The notes: a model not told the origin generated them from the letters alone. Shown: positions 1 to 9,567, counted from the stretch's first letter. The stretch is DNA of 64,000 bases from Butyrivibrio fibrisolvens (GCF_023206215.1 NZ_CP065800.1:3224001-3288000), one strand, 5' to 3'. Program-made: numbers and translations.

Positions 1-794
1 TTTACACTTACTTTAAAAGTCGCATTTCTGTTGAGTATATTAAGTGATATCGCTGATGAAGTAGGATTACTAAGCCCAAAGTTAAGAACTAGTATTTTTT
101 CTCCATCTCCTGCTACTACACCGCCTTGTGCACTCGATGAAGGATAGGCATTCATAACCGAATAACCGTTAAATGAAAGTTTAAGACCACCAAGTTCAGA
201 ATCCAGATCAGATAGGTCATCATCCGCAGCCGCTGTTTCTACTGTATTTTGCAGATCAGACCCGCTGTCATCCTGGTCCGTTCCTTTGTCAGATCCGTCA
301 TCATTTCCCTGACCACCAGATACATCTATAGAAACATCTGTACTGCTGTCTGTATCAGTATTATCGTCTTCTATACCTGCAACAATGTTATCATCTCCTG
401 ATTCAGGAACATCAATATCACTTCCTGTCTGGTCAATATTATCAGCATCAGGATCATCCGCTTCTGTATTACCTGCATCAACCACTTCTGTAGTCTGCCC
501 TTCACCAGCCTCAATCGCCATGTCGGCAAAAGCATTGGTAGTATCCACTGTCTTTTTTTCATCATAGTAAGGACCTTTATCAGAATTCTTGATAGCCACA
601 TAAGTCAGATCATCCACTACATTGTACGAATACTTCATAAGAAGCTCTGCTGCATAGGTTGTCACTTGATCGTATTCCTCTTTGTTCTCTTCTTTTGAGA
701 TGGGAATCGTATCATCTGTTGCGCATGCAGACATAAACAGAGAAACCGATGGAATTATTATGATCAATGATATTTTGGACAATAATCTCTTCAT
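1..794 (-). CDS. lipoprotein, C-terminus outside window
   Basis: A secreted lipoprotein of unknown function; about 264 codons are present and the gene runs off the left edge. The start at 794 has an AGGA Shine-Dalgarno 8 nt upstream. Residues 1-23 are a signal peptide (MKRLLSK, then a run of I/L) ending in an MSAC lipobox, so Cys24 should be lipidated. A long low-complexity linker rich in D, S, G and T follows, then a folded region reaching the edge (KILVLNFGLSN), which resembles the Ig-like beta-sandwich of small Firmicutes lipoproteins (inference). It lies 138 bp downstream of the histidine kinase gene on the same strand, so it could be read through from that operon. I do not recognise a specific family. 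Confidence 0.8.
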   Translation of the reverse strand, partial: MKRLLSKISLIIIIPSVSLFMSACATDDTIPISKEENKEEYDQVTTYAAELLMKYSYNVVDDLTYVAIKNSDKGPYYDEKKTVDTTNAFADMAIEAGEGQTTEVVDAGNTEADDPDADNIDQTGSDIDVPESGDDNIVAGIEDDNTDTDSSTDVSIDVSGGQGNDDGSDKGTDQDDSGSDLQNTVETAAADDDLSDLDSELGGLKLSFNGYSVMNAYPSSSAQGGVVAGDGEKILVLNFGLSNPTSSAISLNILNRNATFKVSV

Positions 795-932
795 TTTCTT
801 GTTCCTACTTTCATGAGCTATCACAACTTTTGTTCAGGTACCAATGTTTTCAGTAATGCCAAATCTTATGGTTAATATTTCATACTGCCTTCTGTAGTGT
901 CTTACTCATATCTGATCAAATCATGAACATGT

Positions 933-2432
933 CTAGCAGGTCTCAAGCTCAAACCAGAATTCAACACCTTTTTCGCAATTCACAACTCCATATCTTTGTC
1001 CCATTGAGTCCATGATAGCTTTCACTATCGACAGACCCACGCCGCTTCCGCCGTATTCTCTGGTTCTTGCTTTATCAACTTTATAAAACTTCTCCCAGAG
1101 ATGTTCAATACTATCTTGAGGAATTGGATCTCCAGTATTATAGACGGACACCCTAACTACTCCGTCACCTTTTTTGAATTTTATCTTTATTATCCTGTCT
1201 CCATCTATATGGTTTAGAGCATTGCTGTAATAGTTCTGAAGTACCTCCTCTACCTTGAATTCATCTGCCCAGACATATATCGGTTCAGAATCCTCTATCT
1301 GCACAGTGACATCTTTCTGCTTCGCTAATATATCGGCTGATTTGAGATAATTCTGAATAACCGCTACTATATCAAAGCGTTCAAGATTATAATTGTTCTT
1401 GCCAAATTCCAGCTCATTGAGCGTCATAAGCTGTTTGACCATCTTATTCATCTTGCCCGCTTCATCTACAATTACATCGCAGTAAAACTCCCTGCTTTCA
1501 GGATCATCATCTGCTATTCCATCCTGCAGTCCTTCTGCATATCCTTGGATCAGTGCAATAGGAGTCTTGAGCTCGTGAGAAACATTTGCAAGAAATTCAC
1601 TCCTCATCTTGTCTATCTTTTCTTTGGTTTCAATATCTTTTTTCAGTTCCAGGTTAGCTGTCTTCAATTCACGTATCGTTTTTTCAAGCGTTTCCGAAAG
1701 TTCGTTTATATTTTCTCCCAGAAGATCAAGCTCATTTTTATGTTTGCTCGTATATTTTGCATCGAAATCCAGTTCCTTCATCCTATTTGAGATTTCAGTA
1801 AGTTTACTGATTGGTTTAGTGATCCTTCTTGCCAGAAAAAAAGATAATAACGCCCCGATCAAAAGAATTCCTATCGCTACATAAGTCATAAAAGTATTGG
1901 AAATTCGTACACTGTCTTTAATTCCTTCCAGCGCACTTCTTATCATGAATACATTTCCATTATCCAAAAAGCCGAACATTTCCATATAATCAGTATCTGT
2001 TCTTGCATCTGTGTCTATTTGGAGAATATAATCGTCTTTTTGAATCAGTATCGTCGGATTATCACTATATTCAGATAACCCCAGCATGTTAGCCCATAGT
2101 TTTTTCTGAAGATAAAAATAATCAGGAGATGACGATTTTACGATGTTCGAATTTTCGTCCGCAACGATAACATCAATGTTATAGCGTTCACATATCCTCA
2201 TCAGTTCTATGTTAAAAGAATCCGAGGTAATGTCCCCTGAATTCATCGCATCATTGACGCTTTCATAAGCTATAGTTATTACATTAGCTTTATCATTTAT
2301 ATAATATTTTTCAAGTAATATATTATTAAAAAGCAAAACGCCGCCCACCATGCCTATTAAAAGTACTGCAAAGATAAGCATGAAGTCACGGCGAAGCGGT
2401 CTTTTTATTTTGTTTTTGTTATTATCACTCAT
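933..2432 (-). CDS. sensor histidine kinase, HAMP-HisKA-HATPase
   Basis: Membrane sensor kinase of 499 residues, partner of the response regulator directly upstream. TM1 is at about 18-38 and TM2 at about 180-200, enclosing an extracytoplasmic sensor of about 140 residues. A HAMP segment (ARRITKPISKL, from 201) and a coiled coil (240-275) lead to the HisKA H-box NVSHELKTPI with phospho-acceptor His286. The ATPase N-box has Asn404 (YYSNALNH). G1 is NTGDP (432-436) and G2 is GGSGVGLSIV (461-470). All catalytic residues are present. Start 2432 lies 5 nt after the regulator stop, with GAGG inside the end of that gene, which suggests translational coupling. The signal sensed is unknown. Confidence 0.95.
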   Translation of the reverse strand: MSDNNKNKIKRPLRRDFMLIFAVLLIGMVGGVLLFNNILLEKYYINDKANVITIAYESVNDAMNSGDITSDSFNIELMRICERYNIDVIVADENSNIVKSSSPDYFYLQKKLWANMLGLSEYSDNPTILIQKDDYILQIDTDARTDTDYMEMFGFLDNGNVFMIRSALEGIKDSVRISNTFMTYVAIGILLIGALLSFFLARRITKPISKLTEISNRMKELDFDAKYTSKHKNELDLLGENINELSETLEKTIRELKTANLELKKDIETKEKIDKMRSEFLANVSHELKTPIALIQGYAEGLQDGIADDDPESREFYCDVIVDEAGKMNKMVKQLMTLNELEFGKNNYNLERFDIVAVIQNYLKSADILAKQKDVTVQIEDSEPIYVWADEFKVEEVLQNYYSNALNHIDGDRIIKIKFKKGDGVVRVSVYNTGDPIPQDSIEHLWEKFYKVDKARTREYGGSGVGLSIVKAIMDSMGQRYGVVNCEKGVEFWFELETC

Positions 2433-2437
2433 AATAA

Positions 2438-3112
2438 CTATACCTCAAACTTATATCCCATCCCCCAAATAGTCTTTATCATGTCACCTTTATCTCCTAG
2501 TTTTGCTCTTAGTTTTTTTACATGAGTATCTATGGTTCTTGCATCACCGAAGTAGTCATAATTCCAAACATTATTCAGAATATTTTCTCTCGAAAGTGCG
2601 ATTCCTTTATTCTCAAGGAAATAAGTAAGCAGTTCAAACTCCTTAAAAGATAGTTCAATAGGGGTACCATCGATAGAAGCAATATGAGCAGATTTATTGA
2701 TAACGATACCGCCTTCTTCGATAGAATCTTCATTAGACGTCTGAGAGCTTCTTCTAAGTATAGCCGAAACTCTGGCAACGAGAATCTTAGGGCTAAATGG
2801 TTTAGATATATATTCATCCACTCCAAGTTCAAATCCCTGAAGCTCATCTCTTTCATCAGACCTTGCAGTCAGCATTATTATCGGGACTTTGCTGTACCTT
2901 CTTATCTCGCGACATACTTCCCATCCGTCCATCTTAGGCATCATCACATCAAGTATTATCAAAGATATACTCTTATCAGCAAAAAACTTGTCTATAGCTT
3001 CCATTCCATCACCGGCCTCTTCCACTTCATACCCGGCTTTTATCAGGAAATCACTGACAAGTTTTCTCATTCTGCTTTCATCATCTACTACTAAAATCTT
3101 AAGTTTATCCAT
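2438..3112 (-). CDS. OmpR/PhoB-family response regulator
   Basis: Transcription factor of 224 residues and first gene of a two-gene operon with the downstream histidine kinase. The receiver domain (1-120) has the acidic pair Asp10-Asp11, phospho-acceptor Asp55 (LIILDVMMPKMDG), Thr82 and Lys104 (SKPF). The C-terminal winged helix (about 130-224) carries the family signature ARTIDTHVKKLRAKLG followed by IWGMGYKFEV. The ATG is preceded by AAGGG only one base away. A much better GGAGG lies about 35 nt upstream, separated from the ATG by a small hairpin (AGACC ... GGTCT), so initiation may be atypical. Targets are unknown. Confidence 0.95.
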   Translation of the reverse strand: MDKLKILVVDDESRMRKLVSDFLIKAGYEVEEAGDGMEAIDKFFADKSISLIILDVMMPKMDGWEVCREIRRYSKVPIIMLTARSDERDELQGFELGVDEYISKPFSPKILVARVSAILRRSSQTSNEDSIEEGGIVINKSAHIASIDGTPIELSFKEFELLTYFLENKGIALSRENILNNVWNYDYFGDARTIDTHVKKLRAKLGDKGDMIKTIWGMGYKFEV

Positions 3113-3152
3113 TCCCTTAGTCAGACCTCTTTTACGGGTCTTCGCCTCCTTT

Positions 3153-3193
3153 GTATACTATACAGGGCTCACAACGACCATATATATAGTATA
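3153..3193. promoter_or_regulatory. inverted repeat upstream of the response regulator
   Basis: GTATACTATA (3153-3162) and its exact inverse TATAGTATAC (3184-3193) are separated by 21 bp, 41-81 bp upstream of the regulator start. The arms contain TATACT/TATAGT boxes that could serve as -10 elements on the minus strand. This could be an autoregulatory operator (inference). Confidence 0.4.
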
Positions 3194-3253
3194 CCCTTTA
3201 TATGTCTTTTTTGTGAAAAGATAAAAATCCTCCCTCAAACGTTTATATACAAA

Positions 3254-3910
3254 TCACTCCTCTTCAGAAGAGCTTCTAAAATCCTTCTTTGATTCAATTC
3301 CAAGTTCTTTCTCTTTTTCCTTCACTGCCTTCTCTCTCTCAGCAAGCTCCTCTTCCCAGGCTTCATACTCATCGGTTATAGTTTCTTTATAATTAAGCAC
3401 AGTAGTTGAACTGTTACTAGCAGCTATGAGGAACATCGCAATTACAAGGATTATCAGGAATATATTTAGAAAAAGAGAATACTGCAAAAATTTGGGGCTT
3501 TTCTTTTTCTCCGGTTTTTCTTTAACAATTTCCTTCGGAACATAATCATCAGGAGAAGTTGTATGTGTATAGATATGCTTTAGTTCTATAGATGGCATAT
3601 CAGACAGATCCCCTCCCTGGAGCATGACCTGACGACGCAAAAAAGACAGAAAGCTCCATCCAAGAGGCGTTCCAAATACTTTGTTCTGTATAGATTTAGT
3701 ATAGACTGTTTTAATATTGGCAAGACTGTTCAGTTTGACATGGGACTCCAGATACTCTATTTTTCTGGCATCGACTCTTGCTTTGTCTGCGTCTTCTTTG
3801 GTCTTAAACAAAAAGCCGCCAACATCAAGTGCATCATCAGTCTCTACAGGATCATTCTTAGCAGGCTCAGTATTTTTATCTGGAATTATATTGTCTCGCA
3901 AATCTGCCAT
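3254..3910 (-). CDS. hypothetical single-pass membrane protein
   Basis: Protein of 218 residues with no family I recognise. I place the start at 3910 (MADLRDN) because AGGAGG sits 5 nt upstream; a longer ORF adds seven residues without a ribosome site. Residues 1-140 are hydrophilic and probably cytosolic. A short KEKPEKKKS stretch precedes one transmembrane helix at about 141-160. The C-terminus (170-218) is a highly charged predicted coiled coil (EEELAEREKAVKEKEKE) ending in SSSEEE. It lies 142 bp upstream of the two-component operon on the same strand. Upstream are the hairpin array and long palindrome described separately. Confidence 0.8.
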   Translation of the reverse strand: MADLRDNIIPDKNTEPAKNDPVETDDALDVGGFLFKTKEDADKARVDARKIEYLESHVKLNSLANIKTVYTKSIQNKVFGTPLGWSFLSFLRRQVMLQGGDLSDMPSIELKHIYTHTTSPDDYVPKEIVKEKPEKKKSPKFLQYSLFLNIFLIILVIAMFLIAASNSSTTVLNYKETITDEYEAWEEELAEREKAVKEKEKELGIESKKDFRSSSEEE

Positions 3911-3985
3911 TGCAGCCTCCTGAAGATACACAATAACCCATTTTTCGCAAAATCATTATCCCCTCAGCAGCTAATTTTTTTGGGG

Positions 3986-4059
3986 GGATGTATTTCCATG
4001 TACAAATACAGGATGTATTTAGTACATGTATGGAAATACATGGATGTATTTCCATGTAC
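3986..4059. repeat. hairpin repeat array, copy 1 (about 1.5 units)
   Basis: About one and a half units of a repeat that recurs at 30661-30803. Each unit has two nested palindromes. One is GGAAATACAT joined to GATGTATTTCC. The other is CATGTAC, AAATAC, loop, GTATTT, GTACATG. The second stem keeps pairing between loci although bases differ (AAATAC/GTATTT here, GGATAC/GTATCC there), which argues for selection on structure. It lies 76-149 bp upstream of the membrane-protein gene starting at 3910. Confidence 0.8.
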
Positions 4060-4152
4060 TTCACTCTTCTATTTCGGCAGAAAATCCAATAATATCAAGA
4101 TTTTATTTTGTTTTATCCAGGATTTGCTTCAAACATACAATAAATAAGTTCT

Positions 4153-4471
4153 TGTTATCTGACTCAAACTTCGCACTTGCCAAACATACGCCACCCTCTG
4201 AGGCAGCGCCGATGCGGGTAGTTTATAATGCATTTTCATATCTTTTGAAGGTGTTATAAAATTCAGGAGCATGAGAGATGGATTTTTATATTCTTCTTAG
4301 GGTCTGCATGTCTGAGCGAAGCGAGTTTCAGACCCTAGAATATAAAAATCCAGATATCATGCCCTGAATTATAACACCTTCAAGATATGAAAATGCATTA
4401 TAAACTATCCGCATCGGCGTTGCCTCAGAGGGTGGCGTATGTTTGGCAAGTGCGAAGTTTCTGTTATCTGA
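4153..4471. repeat. long palindromic element A
   Basis: Imperfect inverted repeat with arms of about 140 bp (4166-4306 and 4329-4460) around a 22-nt loop (4307-4328, ending GCGAAGCGAGTTT). The inner part, from about AAATTCAGG outward of the loop, is shared with element B at 51780-52033, including a 4-nt TTCT bulge in the left arm and an internal loop. The outer arms are unrelated to those of B but still pair with each other. Direct repeats TGTTATCTGA at 4153-4162 and 4462-4471 bound the palindrome like a target duplication. It fills most of the 715-bp gap between glgX and the gene starting at 3910. No coding potential is evident. It could be a mobile foldback element, a cruciform or a structured RNA. 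Confidence 0.85.
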
Positions 4472-4625
4472 GTGTAATCAAGTCAATAAAACAAAAAAGA
4501 TTTTATTGCCGGATCAAAGTCCAGACAATAAAATCCTTTTTATTTTTATAAATACTTATTTCAAATCTACCACTTCGGCAGTGAAATATCCTCAAAGAAG
4601 CTTTTTAACTTGCTCTCATCCCTGA

Positions 4626-6794
4626 TCACGAATAATCTGTCGGGAAATTACCAACAAATACACTTACGCTTCGTGCTTTCAATATCCATCCCTCATCTGT
4701 CAGCGGTACAGGCCTATTATAAAAGAACTTGCCATCCGTAGCTCCTGTATTTATAGCAAGAGCCCAATATCCACCTCCGGGAAGCCCGGGAAGTTTTATA
4801 GCTATATCTTCCCAGAAAACATTGATCGCAATATATACTACATCATCATGACCTTTTTCTCTGGAAAAGCCTGCAAAACGGATACCAATCATTCTGCTAT
4901 CCTTAGTTATATTACCATTATAAGGATCTTCTACATGGCAACTTTCATAAGGAAGGCCGCATCTAGCAGGTTGTAAATCTTTTCTGATCGCAGGATGCCT
5001 TTTCCTAAACTGTATAGCATTTCTATAAAAATCATAGAAATCGTGGTTTTTATTAATAAGATCCCAGTTAAGCCAGGATATCTCATTATCCTGACAATAA
5101 GCATTATTGTTACCAAACTGGGTATTGGCAAACTCATCACCGGCAAGCAGCATTGGTGTACCTCTGGAGCACATAAGGATCGTAATGGCATTGCGCATCA
5201 TCCTAAAGCGCAGCTTTAAAATCTCAGGATCATCAGTCTCTCCTTCTTGGCCGCAGTTCCAGCTTCTGTTATCATCTGTTCCGTCAGTATTGTTCCATCC
5301 GTTAGCTTCATTATGCTTGCCATTATATGAATACAGATCATATAGAGGAAAACCATCATGACAGGTTATAAAATTGATCGATGAATTATAACCAACATAC
5401 TCACCACCATAAAGGTCCATGGAACCTGTGATCCTCTTTATTGCTTCCGGCGCAGACCAGTACTCACCCTTAAGATATGAACGAATGTCGTCACGGTATT
5501 TGCCGTTCCATTCAGCCCATCTGTTCCATGCAGGAAAACTCCCTACCTGATACATTCCACCTGCATCCCAGGCTTCTGCGATTAGTTTACAGTTGCCAAG
5601 GATAGGATCATAAGCAAGTCTCTGAATAAGAGGTGGCCTGTCCATTGGAGTACCATCCTCATTTCTACCAAGAATGCTCGCAAGATCAAAGCGGAATCCA
5701 TCCACTCTATAATCCTCAACCCAGTAGCGCAGGCAATTGACTATCATCTCCTGAACCAGTGGATTGTTACAGTTCACAGTATTGCCACACCCTGAGAAAT
5801 TGTAATATTTGCCGTCAGGTGTCAGCATATAGTAGATATTATTATCAAAACCTTTAAAAGAAATAAAGGGACCGTTCTCATTACCTTCAGCTGTATGATT
5901 GAATACAACATCAAGGATTACTTCTATTCCATTATCCTTAAATTCTTTTATAAGATTTTTGAGTTCAAGACCTTCGTAATTGTACTCGCCAACAGAAGCA
6001 TAAGCTGTGTTTGGTGCAAAAAAACTGACCGTGTTATATCCCCAGTAATCAAGCAAGGTTCGCCCGTTAACTTCTCTTTTATCCCTAGTCTCATCAAACT
6101 CGAAAATAGGCATCAGCTCTACTGCTGTTATTCCAAGATGCTTAAGGTAAGGCACCTTCTCCTTAAGTCCTTCAAAAGTTCCGGGATACCTTACACCGGA
6201 AGACGGGTCTTTGGTGAACCCTCTAACATGAAGCTCGTATATGATAGAGTCTTCCATGGGAGTTTCAAGCTGCCTTGTAGCATTCCACTCAAAGTTATTC
6301 CTTACTATTCTGGCTCTGTATATGCCATTTCTATTATCATTCTGTCCCCAGATGCGTTGCCCGCTTACAGCCTTGGCATACGGATCCAGAAGCATATGCT
6401 TTTTATCAAAAAGAAGCCCTCTTGACGGATCCCAGGGACCATCAACAGAATATGCATATTCAATATTCTCTATATCCAGTCCGAATACGATCATTGAATA
6501 TGTCTTACCGATTTTATAAGATTCAGGAAAAGGGATTGTTCCAAAAGGAGCAGAATCGCCTCTGTGGAATAACAATAATGTTATAGACTTGGCTCCTTTA
6601 GAATAGCATGTAAAATTAACACCATCAGGGATGACAGTGGCTCCGTTCATTTCATAATAACCAGGCCTGATACGAAAACCATTGATCTCATCAAGTGCCA
6701 GCATCTGGCGGTTTAGATCCATCTTTCTGAATTCTACACCGCGGTGCTCTCTGAGTACTTTTCTTTCTACTCTGCGTCTTCTGAACTCTTGCAT
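4626..6794 (-). CDS. glgX: glycogen debranching enzyme, GH13 isoamylase type
   Basis: Cytosolic alpha-1,6-glucan hydrolase of 722 residues that debranches glycogen or limit dextrins. An N-terminal CBM48-like domain (about 40-170) precedes the GH13 barrel. Conserved regions are visible: DVVFNH (295-300), GFRFDLAS with nucleophile Asp370, LIAEAWD with acid/base Glu407, and FITCHDG with Asp480. GTPMLLAGDE also fits the family. The length is normal for GlgX/TreX-type enzymes. The start ATG has GGAAGG upstream. The first 30 residues are very basic (MQEFRRRRVERK) and probably lie outside the fold. It appears monocistronic; element A lies 3' of it. Isoamylase is the closest alternative name. Confidence 0.93.
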   Translation of the reverse strand: MQEFRRRRVERKVLREHRGVEFRKMDLNRQMLALDEINGFRIRPGYYEMNGATVIPDGVNFTCYSKGAKSITLLLFHRGDSAPFGTIPFPESYKIGKTYSMIVFGLDIENIEYAYSVDGPWDPSRGLLFDKKHMLLDPYAKAVSGQRIWGQNDNRNGIYRARIVRNNFEWNATRQLETPMEDSIIYELHVRGFTKDPSSGVRYPGTFEGLKEKVPYLKHLGITAVELMPIFEFDETRDKREVNGRTLLDYWGYNTVSFFAPNTAYASVGEYNYEGLELKNLIKEFKDNGIEVILDVVFNHTAEGNENGPFISFKGFDNNIYYMLTPDGKYYNFSGCGNTVNCNNPLVQEMIVNCLRYWVEDYRVDGFRFDLASILGRNEDGTPMDRPPLIQRLAYDPILGNCKLIAEAWDAGGMYQVGSFPAWNRWAEWNGKYRDDIRSYLKGEYWSAPEAIKRITGSMDLYGGEYVGYNSSINFITCHDGFPLYDLYSYNGKHNEANGWNNTDGTDDNRSWNCGQEGETDDPEILKLRFRMMRNAITILMCSRGTPMLLAGDEFANTQFGNNNAYCQDNEISWLNWDLINKNHDFYDFYRNAIQFRKRHPAIRKDLQPARCGLPYESCHVEDPYNGNITKDSRMIGIRFAGFSREKGHDDVVYIAINVFWEDIAIKLPGLPGGGYWALAINTGATDGKFFYNRPVPLTDEGWILKARSVSVFVGNFPTDYS

Positions 6795-6852
6795 AAAAAA
6801 CCTTCCGCCTTTGTAAATGTTTTTAAACGCAAAACCTCATTTATAGTTTAAC

Positions 6853-6897
6853 ATAAAAAAACACCCCGGAAAACCAATTTGGTAAATCCGAGGTGTT
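6853..6897 (-). terminator. intrinsic terminator after the decarboxylase operon
   Basis: Read on the minus strand, AACACCTCGGA pairs with TCCGGGGTGTT (one mismatch) and is followed by seven T. It lies 63 bp after the stop of the 5S-like carboxyltransferase gene and ends the five-gene operon before glgX. Confidence 0.85.
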
Positions 6898-6959
6898 ATG
6901 TTTTTGGAATTATAAAAATATAGTAATAGTATACACTATATTCTCAACTAAAGCTCCTA

Positions 6960-8372
6960 TTAAGCAGGATATGCTCCGTTCTTAGTATCAGCCTTAGCAA
7001 GATCTACTCCGCTCTTCTGAGCTTCACGATACTTGAAGAAGTCTGTAGCAACCTGAGGGAATAATGCGTATGAAAGAACATCTTCATCGCATGTAGCCCA
7101 CTGCTTGCACTCTTCTCTGAACTTGTCCATCTGAGGCTCGATAAGATCTGCAGGACGGCATGTGATACGCTCTTCGTCGCCGATGCACTTCTTAACAACT
7201 TCAGGATCCATAGGCTTGATAGTCTGACCGTATTTACCTCTTACAAGGTCCTTGGTCTGCTCAGGAACGATCTTATATCTCTCGCCCATAAGGACGTTCA
7301 TAACTGCCTGAGTACCAACGATCTGTGATGAAGGTGTAACGAGCGGTGGCTCACCAAGGTCTTTACGAACTCTCGGTACTTCTTCAAGAACTGCTTCAAG
7401 CTTATCAAGCTTGCCCTGATCAGAGAGCTGCTTAGTAAGGTTAGAAAGCATACCACCAGGTACCTGATACATAAGAGTCTTGATATTAACACCAAGAACC
7501 TTAGTAGACATAAGTCCTGACTCAAGGCACTCTTCTCTGTATGGACGGAAGTGATCAGCAATCTTAGAAAGGATCTTCTGATCATAACCTGTATCGTATG
7601 GTGTTCCCTTAAGGGCTTCAACCATAACTTCTGTAGCAGGCTGTGATGTACCAAGAGCAAATGGGCTGATTGCGCAGTCGATGATATCAACACCGGCTTC
7701 AATAGCCTTCATGTATGTCATGCTGGCTACACCTGATGTGTAGTGAGTATGAAGTTCGATCGGGATCTTAGTACCGCTCTTTAATGCTCTGACAAGCTTA
7801 TCTGCTTCGTAAGGAAGAAGAAGTCCTGCCATATCCTTGATACAGAGTGAATCAGCACCAAGTGACTCGATCTCACCAGCAATTCTCTTCCAGTATTCAT
7901 CATCATAAGCACCGCCAAGTGTGTAGGAAAGAGCGATCTGAGCTTTTCCGCCATACTTCTTGCAGGCCTTTACAGATGTCTCAAGGTTACGAAGGTCATT
8001 AAGACAGTCGAAGATACGGATGATATCAATACCGTTCTCGATTGACTTAGCAACGAAAGCTTCTACTACGTCATCAGCATAGTGGCTGTATCCAAGAAGG
8101 TTCTGACCACGAAGAAGCATCTGAAGAGGTGTATTTTTGAAGCCTTCTTTAAGTTTACGAAGTCTTACCCATGGATCCTCTTTAAGGAAACGAAGGCATG
8201 AATCAAATGTAGCACCACCCCAGCACTCTACTGCGGCATATCCTACTTTGTCCATTGTATCAACAATAGGAAGCATCTGCTCTATTGGCATTCTGGTAGC
8301 GATCAGAGACTGATGTGCATCACGAAGGACTGTCTCGGTGATCTTTACCGGTTTTCTTTCAATATCAGACAT
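6960..8372 (-). CDS. oadA: biotin-dependent carboxyltransferase, OadA / transcarboxylase 5S type
   Basis: Cytosolic carboxyltransferase of 470 residues that exchanges CO2 between oxaloacetate or pyruvate and carboxybiotin. The HMGL-like TIM barrel starts with TVLRDAHQS (metal-site Asp18) and has the lysine motif CIKDMAGLL and the metal-binding histidines of ELHTHYTSG. A conserved carboxylase domain follows. The biotinyl domain found at the C-terminus of many OadA/PycB proteins is absent; biotin is carried by the separate protein at 9568-9924, as in the 5S subunit of Propionibacterium transcarboxylase. Last gene of the operon, 20 bp after oadB. Whether the physiological substrate is oxaloacetate or pyruvate cannot be read from sequence. 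Confidence 0.9.
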   Translation of the reverse strand: MSDIERKPVKITETVLRDAHQSLIATRMPIEQMLPIVDTMDKVGYAAVECWGGATFDSCLRFLKEDPWVRLRKLKEGFKNTPLQMLLRGQNLLGYSHYADDVVEAFVAKSIENGIDIIRIFDCLNDLRNLETSVKACKKYGGKAQIALSYTLGGAYDDEYWKRIAGEIESLGADSLCIKDMAGLLLPYEADKLVRALKSGTKIPIELHTHYTSGVASMTYMKAIEAGVDIIDCAISPFALGTSQPATEVMVEALKGTPYDTGYDQKILSKIADHFRPYREECLESGLMSTKVLGVNIKTLMYQVPGGMLSNLTKQLSDQGKLDKLEAVLEEVPRVRKDLGEPPLVTPSSQIVGTQAVMNVLMGERYKIVPEQTKDLVRGKYGQTIKPMDPEVVKKCIGDEERITCRPADLIEPQMDKFREECKQWATCDEDVLSYALFPQVATDFFKYREAQKSGVDLAKADTKNGAYPA

Positions 8373-8392
8373 AGATTTTCTCCTTTATAAAT

Positions 8393-9538
8393 TTAGATTC
8401 CGAATATCGCCATAAATGTACCGGCAACAACTGCTGTTCCGATTACACCTGCAACGTTAGGTCCCATAGCATGCATTAGAAGGAAGTTGGTAGGATCTGT
8501 TTCAGCACCAACCTTCTGAGATACACGTGCAGCCATAGGAACGGCTGATACACCGGCTGAACCGATAAGCGGATTGATGCTTCCACCACTGAAAAGATTC
8601 ATCAGCTTACCGAACAGTACACCTGCGGCTGTTCCTACTGCAAACGCAATAAGACCAAGAGCTACGATCTTAAGTGTAGCAACATTAAGGAATGCTTCTG
8701 CACTTGTAGAAGCTCCAACTGATGTACCAAGAAGGATAACTACAATGTACATAAGTGCATTAGATGCTGTCTCCTGAAGCTGGTGTACTACACCACACTC
8801 ACGGAAGAGGTTACCAAGCATCAGCATACCAATAAGCGGAGCTGTTGTAGGAAGGATCATGCAGACAACGACTGTAACAACAATAGGGAAGAGAATCTTC
8901 TCAAGCTGTGATACAGGACGAAGCTGAAGCATGCGAATCTTACGTTCCTTCTCTGTTGTGAAAAGCTTCATGATCGGAGGCTGGATGATCGGTACAAGTG
9001 ACATGTACGAATATGCAGCAACGGCAATAGGTCCAAGAAGAGTTGTGCAACCAAGCTTTGTAGCAAGGAAGATAGATGTAGGACCATCAGCACCACCGAT
9101 TATAGAGATAGAAGCAGCTTCTGTTCCGGAGAATCCCATAAAGATAGCCATAAAGTAAGCTGAGAAAATACCGAACTGTGCTGCTGCACCAAGCAGGAAT
9201 GACTTAGGGTTGGCAATAAGCGGACCAAAGTCGGTCATCGCACCTACACCCATGAATATGAGTGAAGGAAGGATAGACCATTCATCCAGCTTGTAGAAAT
9301 ATGTGAATAATCCACCGCCGCTTCCGTCTTCGGATATCTCGTGCATAATATCAGGATAGATATTAACAAGAAGCATACCAAATGCGATCGGAACAAGAAG
9401 CAGAGGTTCAAAATCATGGGCTATAGCCAAATAAAGAAATACGAACGCTACAAGAATCATAACATAATTGCCCCAGTAAAGGTTCTGGAAAGCTGTCTGA
9501 TTCCATAGATTCGAAAAGGTTTCAACGATTTTTTCCAT
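8393..9538 (-). CDS. oadB: sodium-pumping decarboxylase beta subunit
   Basis: Integral membrane subunit of 381 residues with about nine to eleven hydrophobic segments. In this family it decarboxylates carboxybiotin and couples this to sodium export. The conserved GGADGPTS loop is present with the essential Asp at 151. The second conserved region, [20 protein letters not shown] (321-340), carries the Asn, Ser and Arg residues implicated in sodium and proton movement in Klebsiella OadB (established for the family). Length is slightly shorter than enterobacterial OadB (about 430), as usual in Firmicutes. It lies between the biotin carrier and the 5S-like gene, 29 and 20 bp apart, so all three are co-transcribed. 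Confidence 0.95.
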   Translation of the reverse strand: MEKIVETFSNLWNQTAFQNLYWGNYVMILVAFVFLYLAIAHDFEPLLLVPIAFGMLLVNIYPDIMHEISEDGSGGGLFTYFYKLDEWSILPSLIFMGVGAMTDFGPLIANPKSFLLGAAAQFGIFSAYFMAIFMGFSGTEAASISIIGGADGPTSIFLATKLGCTTLLGPIAVAAYSYMSLVPIIQPPIMKLFTTEKERKIRMLQLRPVSQLEKILFPIVVTVVVCMILPTTAPLIGMLMLGNLFRECGVVHQLQETASNALMYIVVILLGTSVGASTSAEAFLNVATLKIVALGLIAFAVGTAAGVLFGKLMNLFSGGSINPLIGSAGVSAVPMAARVSQKVGAETDPTNFLLMHAMGPNVAGVIGTAVVAGTFMAIFGI

Positions 9539-9567
9539 TATTGTTCCTCCAGTAGAATACGTAACTA

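Noticed and set aside
3118..3140. Hairpin AGACC/GGTCT before the response regulator as a riboswitch
   Set aside because: The stem is only five pairs; nothing supports ligand binding, so it is mentioned only as a feature of an odd initiation region.
5895..6425. A 176-residue plus-strand ORF
   Set aside because: Antisense to the conserved glgX catalytic domain, with no ribosome site.
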